Assembly: GCA_951812965.1 (NCBI GenBank)
Contig: OX638341.1
Location: 372,001-436,000 of the forward strand
Direction of reading: 5' to 3'
DNA from: an uncultured Pseudohongiella sp.
Lineage (GTDB): Bacteria > Pseudomonadota > Gammaproteobacteria > Pseudomonadales > Pseudohongiellaceae
Length of the DNA stretch: 64,000 bases
Shown: one piece after another, positions 54,263 through 63,749 of the stretch
How positions within the stretch are numbered: position 1 is the stretch's first letter
Layout of the letters: every line of letters starts with the position of its first letter
Notes under the pieces: generated by a model
Seen by the model: only the letters and a program-made list of their open reading frames with translations
Databases searched by the model: none
Told to the model about the DNA's origin: nothing
Position numbers and translations under genes: made by a program

Positions 54263-56998
54263 ATGCAAGCTGTTGAATCCGGGAACAGGATACTGCCGGC
54301 CATCGCACTGCTGGCCTGTAGCTGGCATGTGATCGCCGCCGAAACCCCCGCCGCCGACTGTTCGGGCGAGGCATGCCTCGCCCCTACGGAGCATTTCACA
54401 CCGAACTGTAGGGGCGACGCGTGCCTCGCCCCTACGGAGCATTTCACGCCGAACTGTAGGGGCGACGCGTGCCTCGCCCCTACGGAGCATTTCACGCCGA
54501 ACTGTAGGGGCGACGCGTGCCTCGCCCCTACGGAGCATTTCACGCCGAACTGTAGGGGCGACGCGTGCCTCGCCCCTACGGAGCATTTCACGCCGAACTG
54601 TAGGGGCGACGCATGCGTCGCCCGCATTGAGCGCCTCGACTGGGCGCCGGTGGAAGCTTTGTCCGCGGAGCAACGCGCGGGGCTCGCACCTGTTTGCTGC
54701 GGCGCTTTCGTCGATAGTAGCAGATCGCCGGACGACGACTCAGGCCCTTACCTCAACAGCGCCAAGACAAGATTTACCACGGCCGACGGATTCACCCAGA
54801 CCGGACCGGACACGATCAGCATCAGCGGCGAAGTCACGGTGGAGGAAGGCGCGCGCACCATCGCCAACGATGGCGAAACGGTCATCGATAATGCCGCGGG
54901 TACATTCGAACTCGAAGGCGATGTCGAATTCCGCGAGCCCGGCATGCTGTTGCGGGGAAATTCGGCTTTCATCGACAACGAGAACGATCTGAGCGAGCTA
55001 CGCACGGCCCGCTACGTTCTGCATGAAACCGGCATCCACGGCAGCGCCGGCGCCATCGTTTACGACAGCGAATCCGGCCTCATCACGATGGACAATGGCG
55101 AATTCAGCCGTTGCGAACCTGTCGATCCGTTCTGGACCATCGCCGCGGACGACATGACGCTCGATCCGGCGCAAGGCCGCGGCACGGCCCGCGACCTGCG
55201 CCTGCGACTCGGCGATACGACTATTTTCCGCTACCCGTTCGAATTCAGCTTCCCGCTCGGCGATCAGCGGGTCTCGGGAATTCTACCGCCGAGCATGGGC
55301 TCCACCCGCAGCGGAGGTTTCGATTTCGAACTGCCCTACTACCTGAACCTGGCGCCCCATTACGACGCCACCGTCATGCCGCGCCTGATCAGCGACCGCG
55401 GCGCCATGCTCGGCGCCGAGTTCCGTTATCTCGCCGAACAGTCGATTAATACCGTGAACCTCTCCTGGCTGGGGAACGACAGCTTGTACGATTCCGAGCT
55501 TGCCGCGACTCCCGGGTCGGGATCGCCGCCTACCGCGAACCGCTGGTTCGCCGGTTTCCAGCACAACGGCCTGCTTGGCGAAAACTGGCGGACCATGGTG
55601 GATTTCACGGCGGTCAGCGACCGGGACTGGTTCATCGATCTCGCCGGTGGCGGACTCAATGTCACCACGCGTAATCATCTGAACCGGCAAGCCCGGCTGA
55701 GTTACGCATCCGAAATCTTGCAGGCAGATCTCGATGTGCAGCGCATCCAGATCATCGATCCGCTGATCGACGCCCTGAATATCGCCAAGCCCTACGACCG
55801 CCTGCCGCATTTCCGCTTCCGCACCGGCATCGATCTCGGCGCGAATTTCCGCTTCGGCCTGGCGGGCCAGGCCGCGCATTTCGACCGCAAACTGGACGAA
55901 AGCCTGATTTCCCTGCAGCACGTCGACAACGGCGCCCTGGCCACGGGCAGCCGTGTCAACGTCTCGCCCCGGCTGGACTGGGCGCTGGAAACCCCCGGCT
56001 CGTTCCTGCGCGCCGCGGCCAGTTACGAACATCTGAGTTACCAGCTCGACCGGCAGGCGCTGGGCAGCCCCGCGGACCCGAGCCTGGGCATGGCGGGCTA
56101 TAGCATCGACGGCGGGCTGATATTCGAACGCCACCGGGAAGAGGAAAAAGGATTGCAGACTCTGGAGCCGCGGCTGTTCTACCAGTACCGGCAATATCGC
56201 GATCAAGGCATGTTGCCGCTGTTCGATTCAGCCGAACTGAATTTCGGATTTCCGCAATTGTTTCGCGAACGCCGTTTCAGCGGCGGCGACCGTTTCGCCG
56301 ACACCGACCAGCTCGGCATTGCCATAACGAGCCGCCTGCTCGATAGCGGTGGCCGCGAGCGCGCCCGCTTCAGTCTCGGCCAAGTTCGTTATTTTCGCGA
56401 CCGACTCGTCAGCCTCGCCGACACATTGCGTCAATGGCAGCCGCTTTACTCGCCGGTAAGCGATACTTCTGCCCTTGTAGCAGAGGCTGAGTACCGTTTC
56501 GGGGCAAACTGGCATCTCGGCGCCGACGTACAATGGAACGAGCACTATCGCGAAATTGACGAAGGCAGCCTGCAAGTGCGCTACCAACGCGATAGCGAGC
56601 GCCTGTTCAATTTTTCCTGGCGCCATCGCTCGCTATTGCAGGCAACTCCATACATGCTTCGCGCGGGAATCGATCCGGACATCAGTCAAACCGACATATC
56701 CGGCGCATGGCCGCTGTCCGCCAACTGGAAATTGCTGGCTCGCTGGAATTACGACCATGCCAATTCGCGGAACCTGGAAGCCTTTGCCGGTGTCGAATAC
56801 CGTAACTGCTGCGCGACGATCCGGGTAATCGGGCGACAATGGCTTGACGAATATGAATTGTTTGTCCCTAATGTCCCTTCCAACCGCGGTGTATTCGTAC
56901 AATTTACCTTGCACGGGCTCGGCGATCTGGCCAGCGGCGGATTAAGCGATTTGTTGAGTGACGGAATACGGGGATTCAGAGATCCAGATTATGAGTAA
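54263..56998 (+). CDS. lptD: LPS assembly outer-membrane protein LptD with a repeat-encoded insertion
   Basis: 911 residues from the ATG at 54263 (54206 would add 19). Signal peptide LPAIALLACSWHVIA. Residues about 33-122 are encoded by the palindrome array and read as six Cys-rich units of CRGDACLAPTEHFTPN type. Normal LptD resumes at RLDWAPVEALSAEQRAGLA and CCGAFVD. The jellyroll domain (DGFTQTGPDTISISGEVTVE onward) and barrel (RVSGILPPSMGSTRSGGFDF, YYLNLAPHYDATVMP) follow, with the paired cysteines EYRNCCATIRVIG near the end that make the inter-domain disulfides. Inserts LPS into the outer leaflet; first gene of the surA operon. The insertion stays in frame and the gene looks functional. 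Confidence 0.93.
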   Translation: MQAVESGNRILPAIALLACSWHVIAAETPAADCSGEACLAPTEHFTPNCRGDACLAPTEHFTPNCRGDACLAPTEHFTPNCRGDACLAPTEHFTPNCRGDACLAPTEHFTPNCRGDACVARIERLDWAPVEALSAEQRAGLAPVCCGAFVDSSRSPDDDSGPYLNSAKTRFTTADGFTQTGPDTISISGEVTVEEGARTIANDGETVIDNAAGTFELEGDVEFREPGMLLRGNSAFIDNENDLSELRTARYVLHETGIHGSAGAIVYDSESGLITMDNGEFSRCEPVDPFWTIAADDMTLDPAQGRGTARDLRLRLGDTTIFRYPFEFSFPLGDQRVSGILPPSMGSTRSGGFDFELPYYLNLAPHYDATVMPRLISDRGAMLGAEFRYLAEQSINTVNLSWLGNDSLYDSELAATPGSGSPPTANRWFAGFQHNGLLGENWRTMVDFTAVSDRDWFIDLAGGGLNVTTRNHLNRQARLSYASEILQADLDVQRIQIIDPLIDALNIAKPYDRLPHFRFRTGIDLGANFRFGLAGQAAHFDRKLDESLISLQHVDNGALATGSRVNVSPRLDWALETPGSFLRAAASYEHLSYQLDRQALGSPADPSLGMAGYSIDGGLIFERHREEEKGLQTLEPRLFYQYRQYRDQGMLPLFDSAELNFGFPQLFRERRFSGGDRFADTDQLGIAITSRLLDSGGRERARFSLGQVRYFRDRLVSLADTLRQWQPLYSPVSDTSALVAEAEYRFGANWHLGADVQWNEHYREIDEGSLQVRYQRDSERLFNFSWRHRSLLQATPYMLRAGIDPDISQTDISGAWPLSANWKLLARWNYDHANSRNLEAFAGVEYRNCCATIRVIGRQWLDEYELFVPNVPSNRGVFVQFTLHGLGDLASGGLSDLLSDGIRGFRDPDYE
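54360..54627. repeat. Tandem 48-bp palindrome array inside lptD
   Basis: GTAGGGGCGACGCG-type units start at 54408, 54456, 54504, 54552 and 54600, exactly 48 bases apart, after a first GAGGCATGCCTC unit at about 54360; the last is a GACGCATGCGTC palindrome. The linker GGAGCATTTCACGCCGAACT is nearly identical in all five gaps. Middle units have GACGCGTGCCTC, a hybrid of the two palindrome types. 48 is a multiple of three, so the lptD frame is kept. Confidence 0.95.
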
Positions 56999-58298
56999 GT
57001 TTTTCTCATCCGGCCCGCGGCCGGTATTTGCCGTGCTGCTGGCATTACTGCCGCTGGCGGTGCAGCCGGTTTTCGCCCAGGAGCGCCAGTTGCTCGACCG
57101 CATCGTGGCAATCGTCGATACCGGCGTAGTGCTGCAAAGCGAAGTCGACTCCCGTCTCGCGGACATCATCACCAATGCCCGGCGCAGCGGCCAGCCCGAA
57201 CCCGACCTGGAAGAGATATACGACGACGTGCTGGAGGCCCTGGTGCTGGAAAATCTGCAATTGCAGATCGCCGAACGCATTAATATCCGCTTTGACGACG
57301 ACACCATCAACCGGGTGCTCGGTTCGATGGCGGAAAACAGCAACATGAGCTTCGATCAGTACGTCACGACCCTGGAACAGGCCGGCGCTTATCTGCAGAC
57401 CCGGGAACAGGTGCGGAAGCAGTTGACCTTGCAGGAATTGCAACGCGGCCTGGTCAATCAGCGCATACGCATCACCGACCAGGAAATCGAAAACTTCATC
57501 AATTCGGAAATGGGCCAGGAACTGATGCAGGCGGACTATTTCCTGAATCACATGGTGGTGCCTTTCGGAGCCGAGGAAGGCGACGAGTTGCGACTAGGGA
57601 AAATGCAGTACGCGGGCGAACTCATTTCGCGTCTCGAAGCCGGCGAGAATTTCGAGGCAGTGCGGGCGGAAGCCTTGCAAGGCGGACAATTCCAGGTCAC
57701 CGCCACCGATTTCGGCTGGCGCAAGCTCGACCAGATTCCGGCACTGTTCAACGCGGCCGTCGAGGAAATGAGCGTCGGCCAGATCGAAGGACCATTCGAA
57801 GCGCCCAACGGCTTGCATATCATCCAGTTGGCCGATCAGCGCGGGGGCACCTCCCAGTTCGTGGAGCAGACTCATCTGCGGCACATCATGCTGAGCCCGA
57901 ACGAAATACGTAACGAAGACCAGTCCCTGGCCGAAATCAGGCGCCTGCGGCAGCGAATCCTGGACGGAGAGGACTTCGCCCCGATCGCCCGGCAGAACTC
58001 GGACGACGCGGCCTCGGTAGTAGCCGGCGGCGATCTCGACTGGATCAATGAAGGCGGAATGCCCATCGAATGGGAAGTCGTCGTAAACGAAATGGAAGTA
58101 GGCGATCTGAGCGAACCAGTGCGCACGGACACTGGCTGGCACATCATCGAGGTGCTCGGCCGGCGGCTGACCGATCTCAGCCAGGAATTCACCAGGGCCG
58201 AAGCCGAGAACGTATTGCGCAATCGCAAATTCGATCTTGAAATGCAGAACTGGCTGATCGAGATCCGCGAAGAAGCGTTCGTTGAGTACGTCGAGTGA
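56991..58298 (+). CDS. surA: Periplasmic chaperone/peptidyl-prolyl isomerase SurA
   Basis: 435 residues; the ATG overlaps the lptD end by eight bases. Signal peptide ends PVFAQ. The SurA_N chaperone domain ([20 protein letters not shown] onward) precedes two parvulin domains (about 175-275 and 285-385; [13 protein letters not shown] and [16 protein letters not shown] are typical). It delivers beta-barrel proteins, including LptD, to the BAM complex. The operon order with lptD is conserved. Confidence 0.94.
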   Translation: MSKFFSSGPRPVFAVLLALLPLAVQPVFAQERQLLDRIVAIVDTGVVLQSEVDSRLADIITNARRSGQPEPDLEEIYDDVLEALVLENLQLQIAERINIRFDDDTINRVLGSMAENSNMSFDQYVTTLEQAGAYLQTREQVRKQLTLQELQRGLVNQRIRITDQEIENFINSEMGQELMQADYFLNHMVVPFGAEEGDELRLGKMQYAGELISRLEAGENFEAVRAEALQGGQFQVTATDFGWRKLDQIPALFNAAVEEMSVGQIEGPFEAPNGLHIIQLADQRGGTSQFVEQTHLRHIMLSPNEIRNEDQSLAEIRRLRQRILDGEDFAPIARQNSDDAASVVAGGDLDWINEGGMPIEWEVVVNEMEVGDLSEPVRTDTGWHIIEVLGRRLTDLSQEFTRAEAENVLRNRKFDLEMQNWLIEIREEAFVEYVE

Positions 58299-58314
58299 GA
58301 AGCCGCTTGAAAAC

Positions 58315-59307
58315 ATGCGCCCGGTTTTCAGGCTAGCGCTGACTCCCGGCGAACCGGCCGGCATCGGTCCGGACCTGTGCGTGCAACTGGCCCGGAATCC
58401 CCCGCCCGGCGTCGAACTGATTGTCTATTCCGACCCTGGATTACTCGAGCAACGCGCTGCCGGACTGGGATTGCGCCTGCGTCTTTCGGCGCCCGGCGCA
58501 AACCCGCGCCAATGTGCAAAAGGCGAGTTGCGGATCGTGCCGGTGGAACTGGCAGCGCCGGTGCAGGCCGGCGAATTGAATCCGGCCAACTCGGCCGGCG
58601 TACTCGAAAGCCTGCGCATCGCCGTAAGGCATGTAATGGATGGCCATGCGGACGCCCTGGTGACCGGCCCGGTCCACAAGGCGGTCATCAATCAGGCCGG
58701 TTTTCCGTTTTCCGGCCATACCGAATTCCTCGCCGAGGTTTGCGGTTGCGAAACAAGCGTCATGATGCTGGCGACGCCGGGCCTGCGAGTGGCGCTCGCC
58801 ACGACCCACCTGCCGCTGCAGGACGTTTCCCGCGCGATCACCCAGCAAAGGCTGATCGACGTACTCACCATACTGGAGAAGGACTTGCGCGAGCGCTTCG
58901 GCATCACGCGGCCCCGCATACTCGTCTGTGGCCTGAATCCACACGCGGGAGAGTCCGGCGAACTCGGCAGGGAAGAACTCGAGATCATCGAGCCCGCGCT
59001 CGCAGAATTGTGCGCCCAGGGCATGGATCTTGTCGGCCCGCTTCCCGCCGACACCCTGTTTACTCCGCGCTGGCTCGACGATGCCGATGCAGTACTCAGC
59101 ATGTTTCACGACCAGGGCTTGCCGGTACTCAAGTTCAAGGGTTTCGGCAATGCCGTCAACGTCACACTCGGCCTGCCCATCGTCCGCACTTCGGTGGATC
59201 ACGGCACGGCGCTCGATCTGGCCGGCAGCGGCAAGGCCGACGAAGGCAGCATGCGCTACGCCATCGAAACGGCGCTTGCAATGTTGCGCGCGGGCGCACC
59301 GGCGTGA
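58315..59307 (+). CDS. pdxA: 4-hydroxythreonine-4-phosphate dehydrogenase
   Basis: 330 residues from the ATG at 58315; a TTG at 58282 would overlap surA. Pyridoxal-phosphate synthesis. Motifs: [62 protein letters not shown] and [18 protein letters not shown]. The metal-binding histidines in GHTE, NPHAGE and SVDHGTA are present. Confidence 0.94.
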   Translation: MRPVFRLALTPGEPAGIGPDLCVQLARNPPPGVELIVYSDPGLLEQRAAGLGLRLRLSAPGANPRQCAKGELRIVPVELAAPVQAGELNPANSAGVLESLRIAVRHVMDGHADALVTGPVHKAVINQAGFPFSGHTEFLAEVCGCETSVMMLATPGLRVALATTHLPLQDVSRAITQQRLIDVLTILEKDLRERFGITRPRILVCGLNPHAGESGELGREELEIIEPALAELCAQGMDLVGPLPADTLFTPRWLDDADAVLSMFHDQGLPVLKFKGFGNAVNVTLGLPIVRTSVDHGTALDLAGSGKADEGSMRYAIETALAMLRAGAPA

Positions 59308-60110
59308 ACGCCGCGGGCCGCGGTCATCGGCCGCGCAAGCGTTTCGGCCAGAACTTCCTGCGCGACCCCAACTATATCCGCCGCATCGTCGCAGCCATCG
59401 CTCCGGGATCCGGCGACCATTGCCTGGAAATCGGTCCCGGGGACGGCGCCTTGACCCTGCCGCTGGCAGAGGCCGCCGGCCGTCTAGATTGCATGGAAAT
59501 CGACCGCGATCTTGCACAACGGCTCGAAACCCGTTTTGCGGGATGGGAAAACGTGCGCATATACCGCCGGGACATCCTCAAATTCGATCTGGCCGAACTT
59601 GGCGAGAACGCCGACGAATTGCGGGTCGTCGGCAATCTGCCTTACAACATTTCGACTCCGGTGCTGTTCCGCCTGCTCAAGATGTCGCATTCCATCACCG
59701 ACATGACCATCATGTTGCAACGGGAAGTCGTGGAGCGCATGACCGCGGCGCCGGGCAACCGGAACTATGGCAGACTGAGCGTCATGCTTGCCTATTATTG
59801 CGCGGCCGAACGGCTGTTCCCCGTGCCGCCGGAAGCGTTCCGGCCGATACCGAAAGTTCATTCGGCTGTAGTGCGGCTTGTTCCTCACCGGCAGCGGCCG
59901 ATGCAGGCCGCGGACGAGGACTTTTTTGCGACGGTAGTGCGCACGAGCTTCGGCCAGCGCCGCAAGACACTACGCAACAGCCTCAAGTCCCTGGCCGCTG
60001 CCGAAGTGCTCGAACGATTGCCGGTGGACCTCGCCGCGAGACCCGAGCAACTCGGTCTGGCAGACTATGTGCACATCAGCGACGCGATTGCGGCGGACAA
60101 AGAGAAATGA
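59304..60110 (+). CDS. rsmA: 16S rRNA dimethyladenosine transferase
   Basis: 268 residues from a GTG that overlaps the pdxA stop as GTGA. The frame is open far upstream, but only this start gives the family amino terminus [14 protein letters not shown] motif [16 protein letters not shown] and catalytic [12 protein letters not shown] identify RsmA (KsgA), which dimethylates two adenosines near the 16S 3' end. Coupled at both ends within the operon. Confidence 0.94.
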   Translation: MNAAGRGHRPRKRFGQNFLRDPNYIRRIVAAIAPGSGDHCLEIGPGDGALTLPLAEAAGRLDCMEIDRDLAQRLETRFAGWENVRIYRRDILKFDLAELGENADELRVVGNLPYNISTPVLFRLLKMSHSITDMTIMLQREVVERMTAAPGNRNYGRLSVMLAYYCAAERLFPVPPEAFRPIPKVHSAVVRLVPHRQRPMQAADEDFFATVVRTSFGQRRKTLRNSLKSLAAAEVLERLPVDLAARPEQLGLADYVHISDAIAADKEK

Positions 60111-60487
60111 CCAATCCAGCCGATCAGATCGAGATCACGCCGATCGCCGTGTATCTCGAAAGCCAGTCCGACCCCGAAGCCGACCGCTTCGCCTTTGCCT
60201 ATACCATCCAGATCACCAACAACGGCCCGGAACCGGTGCAATTGCTCTCAAGACACTGGTACATCACCGACGCCCGAAACGAAGTCGAGGAAGTCGAGGG
60301 GCCGGGAGTGGTCGGATTGCAACCGGTGATCGACTCGGGCGAAACATTTCAATACAGCAGTGGCGCGATCATCGAAACCGAAACGGGAACCATGCATGGC
60401 AGCTATCGGATGGTGACCGGCGACGGTGAAAGTTTCGACGCGCCGATTCCGATGTTCCTGCTCGCGCCGCCGCGAACCATTCATTAG
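60107..60487 (+). CDS. apaG: ApaG protein
   Basis: 126 residues; ATGA overlap with rsmA. The fibronectin-III-like ApaG fold is seen from ESQSDPEADRFAFAYTIQIT, LLSRHWYITDARNEVEEVEG, GVVGLQPVIDSGETFQYSSG and GTMHGSYRM. Function not firmly known; companion of apaH in most relatives. Confidence 0.94.
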   Translation: MTNPADQIEITPIAVYLESQSDPEADRFAFAYTIQITNNGPEPVQLLSRHWYITDARNEVEEVEGPGVVGLQPVIDSGETFQYSSGAIIETETGTMHGSYRMVTGDGESFDAPIPMFLLAPPRTIH

Positions 60488-60512
60488 GGAAGCTTTGACC
60501 AAGTCAGAGTTT

Positions 60513-60597
60513 CCCTGCGACACAGGGATGTGCCGCCGAATTCGATAGCGTAAGCTATTGAATTCGGGAGCAAAACAAAACCACGCTCTTGTTTTGC
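60513..60597. repeat. Three consecutive hairpins between apaG and apaH
   Basis: CCCTG/CAGGG (60513-60527), GAATTCGATAGC/GCTATTGAATTC (60538-60565, one mismatch) and GCAAAACAA/TTGTTTTGC (60570-60597) follow one another in a 164-base gap that otherwise breaks a tightly packed operon. The DNA is more AT-rich than its neighbours. It could be an inserted repeat or a regulatory or processing site; no gene is seen. Confidence 0.55.
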
Positions 60598-60651
60598 GAT
60601 AATGAAAAATTTCAGGGAGGGAATTTTTAAGAGAAAACTTGGACGAGCGAC

Positions 60652-61470
60652 ATGAGCAATTACGCGATCGGAGATATCCAGGGCTGCCACAAGCCACTGA
60701 AAAAACTGTTCAGGAAGATAGATTTCACCCCCGGAAAGGATCGGCTCTGGTGCGTGGGGGACCTGGTCAACCGGGGACCGAAATCACTCGATACCTTGCG
60801 TCGTCTGCGGGATATCGACGATTCGCTGGTCGTCGTGCTCGGCAATCACGATCTCCACTTTCTGGCGGTCCATGAAGGCTGCACGCCCATGCGCCGCAAG
60901 GATAGACTGCGGGAACTGCTTGCCGCCAGTGATTGCGACGAACTCGCCGACTGGCTGCGGCTGAAGCCGCTGGCTCTTTTCGAGACCGTCGAAACCGAAA
61001 CCGGCCCGCGCCCTTTTCTGATGGTGCACGCCGGCATAGCGCCGAGTTGGTCGGTCCACAAGACCCTGGCGCTGGCCGGCGAAGTGGAATCCGCCTTGCG
61101 CGAGAAACCCAGAAAATTCCTGTCCCATATGTACGGGGACGAGCCGAGCCTGTGGCGCGACGACCTGAGCAAACAGCGACGCTTGCGCACCATCACGAAT
61201 TATCTGACCCGCATCCGCTTTTGCGACAGCGAGGGCCGTTTGCGGCTCGACCTGAAAGAAGGCATCGAAACCGCGCCACCCGGCTATGGGCCCTGGTTCC
61301 GCTGGCAGCGGGTCAGTGCGGAAACCGACATCGTATTCGGCCATTGGGCCGCGATAGAGGGCGTAACCGGCCAGGACCGGGTGCATGCTCTCGATACCGG
61401 TTGCGTCTGGGGCGGAACGCTCACGGTGATGCGTTTGGAAGACGGCCGGAGATTTTCGGTAAACGGGTGA
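60652..61470 (+). CDS. apaH: Symmetrical bis(5'-nucleosyl)-tetraphosphatase
   Basis: 272 residues. Metallophosphatase motifs YAIGDIQGCHKPL, WCVGDLVNRGPKSL and VLGNHDLHFLA lie in the first 70 residues, HAGIAPSW and FGHWAAIEG later. Hydrolyses Ap4A to two ADP. Last gene of the lptD operon, set apart from apaG by the hairpin cluster. Confidence 0.94.
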   Translation: MSNYAIGDIQGCHKPLKKLFRKIDFTPGKDRLWCVGDLVNRGPKSLDTLRRLRDIDDSLVVVLGNHDLHFLAVHEGCTPMRRKDRLRELLAASDCDELADWLRLKPLALFETVETETGPRPFLMVHAGIAPSWSVHKTLALAGEVESALREKPRKFLSHMYGDEPSLWRDDLSKQRRLRTITNYLTRIRFCDSEGRLRLDLKEGIETAPPGYGPWFRWQRVSAETDIVFGHWAAIEGVTGQDRVHALDTGCVWGGTLTVMRLEDGRRFSVNG

Positions 61471-61472
61471 TA

Positions 61473-61640
61473 CGGGCGAGGCATGCCTCGCCCCTACAAT
61501 GAACAATGTAACCATGCGGGCCCACGCATGCCTCGCCCCTACAATGAACCGTACGTGCCATGTAGGGGCGACGCATGCGTCGCCCGCGAGTCTTGCACAA
61601 TATCGGGGCCATTCGCGGGCGAGGCATGCCTCGCCCCTAC
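61473..61640. repeat. Cluster of four GCATGC palindromes including composite copy 6
   Basis: Single units at 61473-61497 and 61517-61542 (the latter altered to GGGCCCACGCATGCCTCGCC) share the trailing motif CCCCTACAATGAAC. A composite element then occupies 61562-61640 with a GACGCATGCGTC left end, a GAGGCATGCCTC right end and a core in the orientation of copy 1. The cluster lies in the 273-base gap between apaH and cca. Confidence 0.88.
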
Positions 61641-61665
61641 AGGTTCACCCGCAAGATGGTTTGGC

Positions 61666-61683
61666 GGCTGGGCATGCCCAGCC
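61666..61683. repeat. Perfect 18-base palindrome GGCTGGGCATGCCCAGCC
   Basis: A palindrome with the same GCATGC centre but different arms from the main family, 47 bases upstream of the cca -10 element. It may be a relative of the repeat or an operator for cca. Confidence 0.6.
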
Positions 61684-61730
61684 CGAACCTGGATGAATTG
61701 CCTTTTTGTTAATCATTCGACGTAAGCCCT

Positions 61731-61736
61731 TATAAT
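61731..61736 (+). promoter_or_regulatory. -10 element of cca implying a leaderless mRNA
   Basis: A perfect TATAAT ends seven bases before the cca ATG at 61744; TTGTTA (61706-61711) is a weak -35 at 19 bases. Transcription would start at or next to the ATG. No Shine-Dalgarno is visible. Confidence 0.5.
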
Positions 61737-61743
61737 GTGTCAT

Positions 61744-62970
61744 ATGAAAATCTACCTGGTAGGCGGCGCGGTTCGCGACAAGTTGCTCGATCTCCCGGTC
61801 TTGGAAAGGGACTGGGTGGTCGTGGGCGGTAGCGGCGCGGACCTCGAACGACTCGGCTATCAGCAGGTCGGCAAGGATTTTCCGGTCTATCTGCATCCCG
61901 ATACGAAGGAGCAATACGCGCTTGCGCGACGGGAACGAAAGATTGCCCCGGGGCATACCGGTTTCGCGTTCGAAACAGGCGCCGAAGTAAGCCTGGAAGA
62001 AGATCTTTCGCGGCGCGATCTGACCATCAACGCCATGGCCGAAACCGATGACGGTGAACTTGTCGATCCGCACAGTGGCCGCGAAGATCTGGACAAGCGC
62101 TTGCTGCGCCACGTCTCACCGGCCTTTCGCGAAGACCCGCTGCGTGTCTTGCGGGTCGCCCGTTTTACCGGGCGCTTCAGCCATCTCGGATTCCGCGTGG
62201 CGCCGGAAACTATGGAACTGATGCGGGATATGGTCGGGCGAGGTGAACTCGCCGAACTGACCCGGGAACGCGTCTGGCAGGAAATCGAAGGGGCTTTGCG
62301 CAGTGAATCGCCGGAGGCGTTTTTTCGCGTATTGCGCGATTGCGGCGCCTTGCAGGTGATTCTCCCGGAAGTGGACCGACTGTTCGGGGTGCCGCAACCC
62401 GCAAAATACCATCCGGAAATCGACACCGGCATCCATACGCTGATGTGTGTGCAGGCGGCGGCGCGAATTTCGGACGATCCAGTGATGCGCTATGCGGTGC
62501 TGTTGCACGACGTCGGCAAGGGCGTCACCGACCCTGCCAAATGGCCGAGTCATCACGGCCATGACCAACTTGGCGTACCCCTGGTAAAGGAGATCACGCG
62601 GCGGCTGGGCGTACCGCGCGAGTACGCGCAAACTGCCGAAGCCGTTTGCAAATATCACACCTTGCAGCACCGAGTGCGCAGTTTGCGGCCGGCAACCGTA
62701 TTGCGCCTTTTGTCAGGGCTCGATGCAATCCGCCGTCCACTCAGATTCGAACGCTTTCTATTGGCTTGCCTCGCCGACGCCCGCGGCCGCACGGGTTTCG
62801 AGGACTGCGAATATCCCCAGAACGAATACCTGTCGCGAATGCTGGCGGCGGTGAACTCCGTCGATGCCGGCAAGCTGCTGCGGGACAAGCCTGAAGCGGA
62901 CGCCGGCGAACTGATCGCTCGTGGCCGGATCGACGCCATTCGCCGCGCTCAGGCTGAATTCGTTCATTGA
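61744..62970 (+). CDS. cca: CCA-adding tRNA nucleotidyltransferase
   Basis: 408 residues from the ATG at 61744 (another in-frame ATG at 61735 overlaps the -10 box). Amino head: YLVGGAVRDKLLDLPVLERDWVVVG-type nucleotidyltransferase (GGAVRD; the carboxylates in ERDW), RRDLTINAMA, and EDPLRVLRVARFTGRF. An HD domain follows near residue 255 (LLHDVGKGVTDP), as in the gammaproteobacterial multifunctional form. Adds or repairs CCA at tRNA 3' ends. Overlaps the next gene as TGATG. Confidence 0.94.
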   Translation: MKIYLVGGAVRDKLLDLPVLERDWVVVGGSGADLERLGYQQVGKDFPVYLHPDTKEQYALARRERKIAPGHTGFAFETGAEVSLEEDLSRRDLTINAMAETDDGELVDPHSGREDLDKRLLRHVSPAFREDPLRVLRVARFTGRFSHLGFRVAPETMELMRDMVGRGELAELTRERVWQEIEGALRSESPEAFFRVLRDCGALQVILPEVDRLFGVPQPAKYHPEIDTGIHTLMCVQAAARISDDPVMRYAVLLHDVGKGVTDPAKWPSHHGHDQLGVPLVKEITRRLGVPREYAQTAEAVCKYHTLQHRVRSLRPATVLRLLSGLDAIRRPLRFERFLLACLADARGRTGFEDCEYPQNEYLSRMLAAVNSVDAGKLLRDKPEADAGELIARGRIDAIRRAQAEFVH

Positions 62971-63749
62971 TGGCGGCGGAGAACACTTTCTCATCCGAAG
63001 CTCCCGTGGCCTTGATCACCGGCAGCGCCCGGCGCATCGGCGCCGCTATTGCACACAAGTTTCATGAACACGGATATCTCGTTTTACTGCATTGCCGGAA
63101 CTCGATCGATGAAGCGGTAGCGCTGGCGGCCGAATTCAATGCGCGCCGGGAATCGTCGGCGGCAGTACTGATCGCCGATCTGACATCAGCCGAAGTCGGC
63201 GAGTCTCTCGCGCGAAAAGCTCTTGCGCATTTTCAGCGGGTCGATGTGCTGATCAACAACGCTTCGAGTTATTACTCGACCGCTTTCGGCAAGGTGAGCG
63301 CGGCTGAGTGGGATGACTTGCTTGGCAGCAATCTGCGGGGTCATTTCTTTCTCAGCCAGGCGCTTGGCGAAGAACTTCGCTCGCGCGGCGGCGCCATCGT
63401 CAATATCGGCGACATTCACGCGGACCGGCCCCGCCATGGATTTTCCGCCTACGCGATCGCCAAGGCGGGACTTACAGCGATGACCCGTTCGCTTGCGGTG
63501 GAACTCGCGCCCTCGGTGCGCGTGAACGCCATCGCGCCGGGCTCCATTCTCTGGCCTGATTTCCTGGCGGACGAATCGGCCCCGGGAGTTGCCGAGGCGC
63601 GGCAAAACATCCTGCAATCGATCCCCATACGGAAACTCGGCGACCCAGACCAGGTCGCGGACCTTTGCTGGTTCCTCGCTGTCGAAGCAAACTACATGAC
63701 AGGCCAGACCATCCGCATGGACGGCGGCCGATCCCTCCATCCCGGCTAG
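62970..63749 (+). CDS. FolM/pteridine-reductase-like SDR
   Basis: 259 residues. Short-chain dehydrogenase with the TGxxRRxG pattern (LITGSARRIGAAIA) that marks pteridine reductases using NADPH, NNASSYYSTAFG, and YAIAKAGL as YxxxK. Likely reduces dihydrobiopterin, dihydromonapterin or dihydrofolate. Coupled to cca and convergent with folK, which supports a pterin role. Confidence 0.85.
   Translation: MAAENTFSSEAPVALITGSARRIGAAIAHKFHEHGYLVLLHCRNSIDEAVALAAEFNARRESSAAVLIADLTSAEVGESLARKALAHFQRVDVLINNASSYYSTAFGKVSAAEWDDLLGSNLRGHFFLSQALGEELRSRGGAIVNIGDIHADRPRHGFSAYAIAKAGLTAMTRSLAVELAPSVRVNAIAPGSILWPDFLADESAPGVAEARQNILQSIPIRKLGDPDQVADLCWFLAVEANYMTGQTIRMDGGRSLHPG

Noticed and set aside
54244..54627. 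Reverse-strand repeat ORF (127 codons) opposite the lptD amino terminus
   Set aside because: Antisense to lptD and made almost entirely of the palindrome array read backwards.
58377..59303. Amino-terminal 309 codons of a 577-codon frame ending with rsmA
   Set aside because: Out-of-frame shadow of pdxA; the real rsmA starts at the GTG at 59304, where family similarity begins.
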